A stretch of 10,200 nucleotides of DNA from Pleurotus ostreatus/Saccharomyces cerevisiae fusant (taxonomy: Eukaryota > Opisthokonta), in the NCBI GenBank assembly GCA_024196135.1, contig JAMQCK010001270.1, positions 1 through 10,200 on the forward strand, read 5' to 3'. The notes under the pieces are model-generated. The model saw only the letters and a program-made list of their open reading frames with translations. It did no database searches and had not been told where the DNA came from. A program made the translations under genes and the position numbers. Positions 1 to 7,385 of the stretch are shown here, one piece after another. Each line of letters opens with the position of its first letter. Positions within the stretch are counted from its first letter, which is position 1.

Positions 1-53
1 ATATGCGAGTCCGAGGTCTGGCGCATCGTCAGAGTTGACCAATCCAAGATCAA
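1..53. other. downstream flank of BTB gene
   Basis: This short edge lies 3' of the BTB stop codon. On the minus strand a GTATGT donor at the end of the BTB gene is followed by a CTGAC-like branch motif and a CAG acceptor within about 50 bases. If that intron were spliced, the junction would itself make a TGA stop, so the protein would end at nearly the same place. I see nothing else here. Confidence 0.4.
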
Positions 54-1159
54 TCACGGGACATACCAATCTCCCATAAAAAAGTCTGTGAGCTCGCTCC
101 ACGGCTTGAGGTCGAAGAAGGCAGGTAGGTCATCCCAGAACCTGCGCCTACCCTCGTTGTGGGCCTCTTTACATTTATCTTGGCACGACAGGCAGAGTTT
201 GGGGATGCATGAGAAGGTATTCCATCCTTCCAAAACGATTGTGTCGTATTTAGCTAAGCTTCTTTCGCGCTCGTTATAGCGCGCCTGGCGGCAAGCCTCG
301 AGCGTCTGGCACTGGGGGTTATTCCATGAACTTCTTAGCCACTGCAGCGAATAGCCCATCTGTGCACGGAGGATCTTGGCGCGACCCATCAATAAAGTTA
401 TGCGGTCTTCTGCTTCGATAGCAATGCGTCCCTTCAAGTCTTTAGGCCTTGCAATCTCTTCCTGTATAAATTCAGGTGATGCACGCAATATCTGGCAGAG
501 AAACTAACCAAGGTACACAAGTCGATGTAGTAAAAGCAAAGCGCGGGAAGAGACCTATGAAGACCGACTCGTTTGACGATATCATACAACTCGAAGATGA
601 CGCAGTCAAAGTGGTCTTCATCCTCACGGAGTTCCAGCTGGTCGACTGCTGAGGGCCAGTTCTTCAGCGTACAAGGAAAGTACACCTGAAGGCGCTCCGC
701 AGCATTGTTGAACAGCGCGGGGATAAGGTACTTGTTTCCCATTTGCAGAGCCCATGAAAGCTCTCTCAGAGTACGAAAACGACCCGCATAGGCCCTGCGA
801 CCAAAGTATCACATCAGCAGATGTCTCAGAGGATACGCGGCACGAAAAGACACGTACGTGTCATAGATCACGACCAACATGTACTCAACCGCTTCCGCCT
901 CGTCCTGCAGTTCCACCTTGAGACACCCTTCCACCAGGGCGTCAGTCGTATCCGGCTGAGGCACATCCTTCAGGTCCCGAAAGAATATGGAATGTTTCGC
1001 CAGAACGCCTTTGTGAACCCGAAATTGCGTCTGCTCGGCCTGCACGACAAGGTTGCCGTCGTCGAACCAGATCTTCTCGGAGCGTTTGATAGGCCCAGGA
1101 TTAGCATCTTCGGTCCTCGTGCGCTTGCCAGGGCGGGAGTCCGCTGAGCGCTCGGCCAT
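54..1159 (-). CDS. BTB/POZ domain protein with Cys-rich C-terminal domain (3 exons)
   Basis: Exons on the minus strand are 1159-858, 794-509 and 461-54 (stop 56-54), joined by introns of 63 bp (GTACGT...CAG, phase 2) and 47 bp (GTTAGT...CAG, phase 0), giving 331 aa. The start is the ATG of MAERSADS, preceding a basic Arg/Lys stretch. Residues about 31-63 hold the BTB core typical of Agaricomycete BTB proteins, with WFDDGNLVVQAE, FRVHKGVLAKHS and FFRDL, and the domain continues across intron 1 into exon 2. The C-terminal part is Cys-rich: C247, C253, C281, C286, C289, C293 and H297 precede GRRRFWDDLPAFFDL, an arrangement I know from this fungal family but whose metal binding is unproven. BTB proteins commonly bridge substrates to CUL3 ubiquitin ligases or form dimers in transcription regulators. 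The substrate here is unknown. The length is ordinary for the family and no break is seen. It is divergently transcribed from F-box gene A. Domain call is firm, exact ends less so. Confidence 0.87.
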
Positions 1160-1375
1160 GAATGGAAGGACGCGTGGGCTCGGGACGCGAGCCAGATGAC
1201 GGGAAGAAGGCAAGCACCCCGGCGTGAAACGTGACCGCGTTATGTGACTTGAGGACGGATGAGCGTATTGTTTGTGGCGCACCAATTTGGCAAATAACGC
1301 GAAAGCGTCAGTCAGGCCCAATATTGCACCGAGCAACCTGGCTCTTGCGCTCCTCCATCCAGAAGTACGGCCATA
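1160..1375. promoter_or_regulatory. divergent promoter region between BTB gene and F-box gene A
   Basis: The 216 bases between two divergent start codons must hold both core promoters unless these overlap coding sequence. On the plus strand two CCAAT pentamers are visible, at 1282-1286 (inside CCAATTTGG) and 1318-1322, about 90 and 55 bp before the ATG of gene A. No convincing TATA box is seen for either gene. Shared regulation of the two genes is inferred from layout only. Confidence 0.4.
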
Positions 1376-4144
1376 ATGTCTTCGTTCAAGTTGACCCTTC
1401 CAGCAGAACTCCTGCACGATATCCTTGCACTCGTCATCGACTCGGAGACCGAAGACCGGGTGTTTCGCAGCTGTCGAGCAATTCCGTACGAGAACAGCGG
1501 TGCGCGATGGCGGTACGGGAACGAAGCTCTGCGTGCCGAAGAGCGCCGGCCGCCTGCCCTTCTGCTTGTCTGCAAGGCCTGGAATCGCATCGGCACGCCG
1601 TTGCTGTACCGCACGATTATCCTGCGATCCAAGGGACAAGCCGAAGTGCTGGCGAGGACTCTGACAACACCAGCGTCTGACCTCGGCAGCCTTGTCAGAC
1701 GGTTGCGGCTGGAAGGAGGATATGGGAGGGTTGTACTGCAGATCCTGAAGGCAACGACCCGCATCTCAGAGCTGGCGCTCGTACTGTCATTGCGCTCGGA
1801 TGACAGCATCTCGGGACTCGTGCACGGTCTTGCGTTGCCTACCCTCAACCCCGCTGAGATCCGGTTGATCTGCGAATATGAGCACGATATGAAGAAGCGG
1901 AAGACGCTCGTCCAAACTCTCGCAGAGGCTTTCAAGGGCTGGAGCAACTTGGTAAGCTGTGTCGTCGATAGTGTCACTACACACTTCATCTGACACCCAT
2001 TTCTCCCAGACAAAGGCGCATATACCCTGGATCACGGTTGGTCGCAATAGCCAGGGAACTGTAGATCTTATTTCTCTGCTCGAAGGGCTGGCGACCACAC
2101 CCTCCCTGCGGATCGTGGTCTTACCTCGGGAGGTCCAGAAATTCGACCGCTTCTTCGCAGCACTGCAGACGCTCGCAACTAACCGTGCGCTCTGCTGCAT
2201 CGATATGTCGCGCCATGCGCAGCAGAAAAACACCCTCGATAAGGCTATCGCGTCCGACCCAAGACTTTGTGCGGTGTGCAACTACGAAGATCCGGCAACG
2301 TAAGTTGGCTGTCTGGCCGTGAAGAGCTGGGCGACTGCTGACGACGACTATCTCTCCTACGACAGGTATCGACCGAGCACGTTCATAGCGCTGCGGAGGG
2401 CGTTTTGGGAGCGGGCGATGAACCCGCCGCCGCCGCGCGAGCCGACGCCAGAGCCGCTAGCCGCAACGCCCCCGGCGAGCGGTAGGGCACCAATTCAGGA
2501 GCAGCCCCTGACGGTTCAGGAGCGTGTGTGGTGTAGGGTGTTTGATTTTGCGCAGATGCATTCGTCGTATAAGGGAGTGAGATGCACGGCGGAGCGGCTG
2601 ATGGGGGTGTGTCGGCTTTGGAGGGTTGGTTGGCGCGTTGACGATGTAGGATCACGGAACTAACCGCCACCCTTCTCAGCGCTTGCTCTTCGTTCGCCTG
2701 TACACAAACGCCAAACCGCAAGACTGGTACGGCACGGTCCTGCTGGGCGACGCGTGCAAGATCGACCCGTCGCTCGGTCGGCACGTGCGAACGCTCGAGC
2801 TCTGCAACAAGGTCGAGCGCGACCTCTACGTGCCCCTCAATGCGGTCATCAACAACATGCCGAACCTCTCACAGATAAAATCCCAAGGATGGCGGCGGGA
2901 TGCGCCCCGTCGGTTTGCGACGCCGCCAACACTCTTCATCGAGTGGGGCGAGTTTGCGGGGCTGGCGGAGAGTGCGGAGGGCTTGGAGGTGGCTGGGGGC
3001 GTACAGGTTAGGAAGAGGTTTGTGGGGAAGGATGTGACGAAGGTGCAACCCGGTGCGACGAAGGGCGTAGCGACGAGGTCAAGGGGCGAAGCGCCCACCC
3101 CGCCCGCTGCGCCTGCTGTAGACCCAGCCGCACCTACCACCGAACCATCGGACGCGGCGCGCCAGAATGAACAGCCCGCCGAAGCGCGCCACGGCGAGCT
3201 CAAGGAGGTCTCGGTCCCTGTGGGGACCCTGACGCCGTTCCGCGCGCTGCGTGTACTGCACTTTGGCGCGTCGGTAAAGCTCAAATTCAAGGACAGCGCC
3301 GTGGATCCAGCGATCTTCCCCGTCCTCGAAGACCTGGAGTTCGAACCGAGCCACACGTCGGTTCTGAGGTTGTTTTCCATCTTGGAGTGAGTGCTTATCT
3401 CGAAATCCTCTGCTTTCCGTGCGTCGAGGGCGTCCTGCCGCCGTCCGCCGCTCACACGCCGTCAATATCCAGATTTCCCCGTCTCCGGCGTCTCGCGCTG
3501 CATGGCCGGTCGCAGACCGCGGAGCACGCAGCGCACTTTTTGGAGAATCATGGGCCGAAGATCGAGGAGCTCGAGCTCGCGTACTTCCCGACGGAGGTGA
3601 TTTTTGAGAGCTGCGTGCACATGAAGCGTTTGCGCATCGAGGCTGATAGGCCGGTCAGTTCATGTCCGTATACGTTATACAACAGCGTGCTGATCGTGCT
3701 TTTGGCCCGCCGTCACAGCCCAAAAATTACTCGGCCAGTGAGTGGGCGTCGGCGTCGCTTGAGACGGTGATCTCGTTGCCTGCTCCGCCGTGCGTACGCA
3801 TCCGCTGCCGACAATGCGTTCGCTTATAACTTCTTGCGGCTCATGTTAGATCTCTTGGACCAGCCCTGGCGCAGTGGGGAGCATTTTTGTCATCGCTGGA
3901 CCCAGCGCGCTTGCCGCAGCTGAAGGAGATCCGGGTGCAGAAATATTGGCCAACGCATGAGTACGTGCACGACGCGTGCCAGTTTGGTGGATATATGGCT
4001 AACAGCTCCCATAGGCGAGCAATCAAGAAGTCAGTCTGGGTGGCGTATGCTGAGGAATTGCAGGATAAGGGGATCCAGATAGTTGATAGTAGTGGTCTGC
4101 CGTGGGTGCGCAGAGTAGGCGTTCGGTCGCAGGCGCTTCGATAG
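1376..4144 (+). CDS. double F-box protein, copy A (8 exons)
   Basis: Exons are 1376-1951, 2010-2299, 2366-2624, 2680-3386, 3473-3653, 3719-3789, 3850-3960 and 4015-4144, giving 774 aa. All seven introns are GT-AG (54-86 bp) with phases 0,2,0,2,0,2,2, and each matches an intron in copy B. Module 1 (about residues 1-288) starts with an F-box, LPAELLHDILALV then PPALLLVCKAWNRIGTPLLY, split by a roughly 35-residue insert, followed by leucine-rich sequence. A Pro-rich linker (about 308-336) leads to module 2, whose F-box is LTVQERVWCRVFDFA ... VCRLWRRLLFVRLY (about 337-386), then degenerate LRR-like sequence ending in GLPWVRRVG. F-box proteins link substrates to SKP1-CUL1 ubiquitin ligases through the F-box, and the repeats probably bind the substrate. 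Its substrate is unknown. Residues about 490-548 are an Ala/Pro/Glu-rich low-complexity insert absent from copy B. The main uncertainty is whether this is one gene or two adjacent genes: module 1 read without splicing ends at TAA 2301-2303, inside a GTAAGT donor. Confidence 0.82.
2300..2365 (+). other. module-junction intron of copy A (GTAAGT donor containing a stop codon)
   Basis: This 66-bp intron has a consensus GTAAGT donor, a TGCTGACGA branch-like motif and a GACAG acceptor. It separates the first F-box module from the second in phase 2. In the upstream reading frame the TAA at 2301-2303 lies within the donor, so an unspliced transcript would encode only a 288-aa single-F-box protein. 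Copy B has an intron at the same place and phase (6055-6003), which argues that the junction is genuinely spliced. Confidence 0.7.
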
Positions 4145-4404
4145 TGGCCAGCCAGTCCAGGACGTGTAGTCAGAGAAGTAGGTCTTATGAGACTGCATGT
4201 GAACCAACGACCATGCTGATGCGTGTCGACCGCTCACATATGGTCTGTTTGGCACGCGCAGCCCCTTCAAAGTTCGCCAAACAATAGCCCAGAAAACCCA
4301 CTTCACCGCTTCGGTTGCAACTTCGCCCACTGCGACAATCAAAGATAGCGAAGCCATAATACAGGCTACTCCTTGATTCAAATTTTGGTTCAAATCCAAT
4401 TCTC
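4145..4404. other. convergent intergenic region between copies A and B
   Basis: These 260 bases lie between the stop codons of two converging genes and should contain both 3' UTRs and polyadenylation sites, possibly overlapping. Near 4376-4396 a short direct repeat of TTCAAAT appears twice within about 20 bases, just after the stop of copy B. No canonical AATAAA was recognised on either strand. I see no gene. Confidence 0.5.
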
Positions 4405-6949
4405 CTACCCACGCGCACCCACCCTCGGCATCCACGGCAGCCCACAGTTTCCCCATAGCTCAATTCCCTTCGCCTTCAAGTCGTTCGAATAAGGCGTCCA
4501 GATAAACCCTTTAGCAGCGCGCCTGTAGCCTGATCAGTTTCACTCCGCCGACGTAGGAAACTCCACTCACTCATCGGTCGGCCAAGCCAGCCAGGTGCGT
4601 ATCACCTTCAGTCGCGGGAGGCGCCGCGGGTCGATCGACTGATACACCTCTCCCCAACGCGCAATGGCCGCCTCGTCGCTATACCTATCGTCTCGTCAGA
4701 AATCTCGTATACGCCTGGCCAAAAAGTACGCACGAAGTAATCCCGTCGCAAACCAGCCTTTCCAGGCTATTCGACTGCCAGCCCGCCGCCGAGTCGTCCG
4801 GATGCTGGATCGCGTGGATTAGTACTCGAACGTTATCAAACAGCGCGTGCGACTCGCCAGCAACTCCTGCTGAATCTTCAATACCTTCAGGCTGCGACAG
4901 AACCCGAAGATCGCGTTCGTCGGGAAGTACTCCAAGTCTAACTCCTCAATCTTCGAGCCGTGGCGCCAAAGCAAGAGTGACGCGTCCGAGGCCCGGTCCG
5001 CGGAGCCCCAAAGTTTGACAGAGCGCAGGCGAGGGAGTCTGATTGCGCGTCAGCAAAGTCGTAGCTGTTGACATAGCGCGGGGACGCACTCGAAAAGCGA
5101 AAACAACCTCAGGACCGAAGTATGGCAATCATGTAGGCACAAGCTCTCCAACACCGGAAAGACGTCCGGACGCACAGTCGTGCCTTGGAACTCCAGAGCA
5201 ACAGGCACAATGAGAATAAGAGACCGGAGCGACCCAAACGGCGTGAGGTCGCCCAGCGGAACAGACAGGTCGTCCGTCGTAGGCACAGGTCGATGGAGAT
5301 ACGAAGCTATCGAGGGCGTATCGTCAAGAACGCCAGAGACCTCCTTCGGCGCATCCTTCAGTATCTTGACGCCATAGACCGCCTCCAGTTCCGGAGCGCA
5401 CGCCGCCAGATTCGTAAACTCTTCCCATTCGAGCTGAAGAGGGAAGCTCTTGCCGTAGCGATCAGATTGCCAGCCAACAGCGGAGAGGTGTCGGAGATGC
5501 GGCGAGTTGTACAGAACGTAGGCGACTGGAACGAACATTTTGTTGGGTAGGTGGTTCGCGAGACGAAGTTCTTTCACGTATTGACCGAGAGTAGAATTGA
5601 GGTAGAAAGCGCGAGTGAGACCGAAGGACTTGATCCCGCCATCGGCAGTGACAGAAGAGTATAGGCCGGGCAGAAGGAGGCGCTGGAAATGGTGGCTCAG
5701 GCGCAGCACGAAGATGCGTCGAAGACGAGTTTACCCTCCACATTTTGCAGACCGTCGTCAAGCTTAAGGTGCCAACGACGCCTACGTGCAGCTCGTGGAC
5801 GGTAATGCCGAGGACGTGCGACCAAATCTTCTCTTGAACCTCGACTGGATGCTTCGACATGTTGTTCTTCGAAGGGGAGGCGGCTATATGCGCGCAAACT
5901 GTCTTGTAATCCGCTTCCCGCTGCCGGTCCTGCAGATGCTGCAGAGCAAGCCGTTTGATCGCCATCGACTCGTCCGAGAGATGCTCCGGTTCATGGTACG
6001 TTCTGACGTTACTCATCAGACTCGAGGGGAGGAGACACAGAGCAAAGAGGCGTACCCGGCTTCCCGGTACCTGCAGACAGCGCGGAGACGAGGATCCTTC
6101 GCAACGGCTTTGTCGAAGGCGCTATAATAATCGCAAGGCCGGGACATGTTCAATCTGATAATGCTGGGGTTGCTGGCGAGGACCTTGAGCGTCGAGATCA
6201 TGTGGGCATTCACAAATCCGTGGGGCAGCTTGACAGTCTCCAGAGAGCGAGCGGTAGCCAGACCTCGCACAAGAGTGACAAAATGGCCGCCATGCGCGTG
6301 GCGGAAAGATACCTCCCAGTCTATATGCGCGTTTTTCTGCGCCAAGGTTACGTGGGAACCAAAGGGAGAAGCGCGCGATACGGACCAGGTTGGTCCAAGT
6401 CGGGAAAGCGTTGATGAGAGTCTCTATGAGGGCCATTCGCTTTGATACGTCGTAATCATGATCGCAGAGAATGCGGAGCTCGCTTGGATTGATGTGAGGC
6501 AATGCGAGGCCTGAGATGAGGCCGTCGATGTTTTCATCCACGCGCGCGAAGAGAGCGAGATTGAGAACAGAGAGCTGAGTCGCAGACATGAGGATATTAT
6601 ACATGGCGGGCCCGCGGCCAGCACTAGGACGTAGGCGCCGGAGGTATGCGCCAAGATCGGGACGTAGGATCGTGAGCGTAATCGCGAGAGCGTCGGCCTG
6701 GCCGTCCGTGCGAATGAAGACCGAGCGATAGAGGTGAGGGGTTCCGATGCGTCGCCAAGCTTTACAGACGCGCAGAAGAGCAGGGGGGCGACGGTCTTCA
6801 GGGCGCAGATATTCCTTGCCGGGCGCCCATGCCCAGCGAGCGCCTGCATTGATTCGGAGATCGGTAACGTCGTCGTAGAATTCGTAGTTCGGGATGTCGA
6901 GGACGTCCGCAAGCACCCTGTTCAAGATCTCCTCGGGAAGCCTCGGCAT
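4405..6949 (-). CDS. double F-box protein, copy B (8 exons), inverted paralogue of copy A
   Basis: Minus-strand exons are 6949-6386, 6336-6056, 6002-5735, 5682-5090, 5038-4858, 4804-4734, 4684-4571 and 4522-4405 (stop TAG 4407-4405), giving 729 aa. The start is the ATG of MPRLPEEILNRVL, after a pyrimidine-rich stretch. F-box 1 covers about residues 4-77 (LPEEILNRVLADVLD ... PPALLRVCKAWRRIGTPHLY), with a spacer insert as in copy A. F-box 2 covers about 333-383 (HPVEVQEKIWSHVL ... VCKMWRRLLLPGLY). Module 2 shares with copy A the blocks LTPF-x(2)-LR, HTSVLRLFS, KIEEL-x-L-x-YFPT, WPT-x-EERA and GLPW-x(2)-RVG. Intron phases equal those of copy A. Two introns are odd: intron 1 (6385-6337) begins GTCCGT, and intron 5 (4857-4805) begins GCGAGT, so it would be a GC-AG intron. 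The role inferred is SCF ubiquitin-ligase substrate adaptor, substrate unknown. No frameshift or internal stop is needed. Whether it is one gene or two remains the main doubt, as for copy A. Confidence 0.82.
4805..4857 (-). other. predicted GC-AG intron (intron 5 of copy B)
   Basis: Reading the minus strand, the homologous exon border of copy A falls at GTCAGT, while copy B has GCGAGT at exactly the equivalent codon. The intron is 53 bp, has a good branch motif (TACTAATCC) and ends in CCAG. Using the nearby GT one codon later would be phase 1 and break the downstream frame, whereas the GC donor keeps both flanking exons identical in length to copy A (181 and 71 bp). Confidence 0.65.
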
Positions 6950-7084
6950 ATTCAAGAAAGACAGAGGGGGCGTTCAAGAAGATGGAAGTTCGGGACAAGC
7001 TGCAAATGACGCGCCATTTGGCTCCTGCTTTGGCGCACGCCCCCGCGTTGTTTGCCATCCCACAACGCCACAAATAGAGCGAGG

Positions 7085-7093
7085 TTAATATAT
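7085..7093 (-). promoter_or_regulatory. possible TATA-like element upstream of copy B
   Basis: On the minus strand the sequence reads ATATATTAA, about 136-144 bp before the ATG of copy B, followed closer to the start by a CT-rich tract typical of fungal core promoters. The distance fits a TATA box with a long 5' UTR, but one AT-rich match is weak evidence. Confidence 0.3.
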
Positions 7094-7140
7094 GCGAGCG
7101 CGCAGTGCCGCTAAATCCATATGTACATGTATACCCGGAC

Positions 7141-7208
7141 CATATCTACATCCTAGAGGCCGCATACATCCTAGAGACCCCATACATCCCACATACATCC
7201 AAGAAACC
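7141..7208. repeat. degenerate tandem repeat with TACATCC core
   Basis: The heptamer TACATCC occurs four times, at 7147-7153, 7165-7171, 7183-7189 and 7194-7200, with spacings of 18, 18 and 11 bases. The first two units extend to a shared CTAGAG after the core. The array lies about 200-260 bp upstream of copy B and downstream of the GMC stop codon, so it could be a regulatory cluster, part of a 3' UTR, or a decaying minisatellite. Confidence 0.7.
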
Positions 7209-7385
7209 TAGCGAACACCGTCCATAATCATTGAGAAAGCAAGAAAAGCGATCCGGATCCGTACAAGAGGCCAGTCTTCCTCCGGCGTGTACAAGCATAT
7301 AATGACAGTAGTGATATATATGTACCTTGCTCGCGAGCAATGGCAATGTCCCCATGAATCAATCGCACTGGCGCTCCCCGGTCTG
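7209..7385 (-). other. 3' flank of the GMC oxidoreductase gene
   Basis: This stretch follows the GMC stop codon on the minus strand and probably contains its 3' UTR. It is locally AT-rich (TATATAT around 7314-7321, ATATAATG near 7297). It includes a perfect 14-bp palindrome at 7327-7340 and a 10-bp palindrome at 7250-7259. No gene is seen. Confidence 0.45.
7327..7340. repeat. 14-bp perfect palindrome
   Basis: TTGCTCGCGAGCAA equals its own reverse complement. It lies 46 bp past the GMC stop codon. It could be a binding site for a dimeric regulator, fold as a small hairpin in the 3' UTR, or be chance. Confidence 0.6.

Noticed and set aside
1160..1639. N-terminal extension of the BTB protein up to 1639
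   Set aside because: The extension has no domain, overlaps the divergent F-box exon in antisense and the promoter spacer. The ATG at 1159 gives the usual family N terminus.
1312..2013. 233-codon open frame on the minus strand
   Set aside because: It is antisense to the well-supported F-box exon 1 of copy A, is Ser/Arg-rich and has no recognisable domain.
2826..3455. 209-codon open frame on the minus strand
   Set aside because: It mirrors exon 4 of copy A, with composition typical of an antisense shadow in GC-rich DNA.
6280..6345. Apparent frameshift in F-box 1 module of copy B near the TTTT at about 6281-6284
   Set aside because: A 49-bp GT-AG intron at 6385-6337, at the same place and phase as intron 1 of copy A, restores the frame and yields the shared A-H-I-x-W block, so no frameshift is needed.
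1376..6949. Two separate genes per copy (four F-box genes in all)
   Set aside because: The in-frame, same-phase junction intron with good splice signals in both copies favours fusion. The split model remains possible and is listed as the main uncertainty.
1376..6949. Inverted-repeat mobile element formed by copies A and B
   Set aside because: The similarity is at protein level only. No terminal repeats, target-site duplication or transposase was seen.
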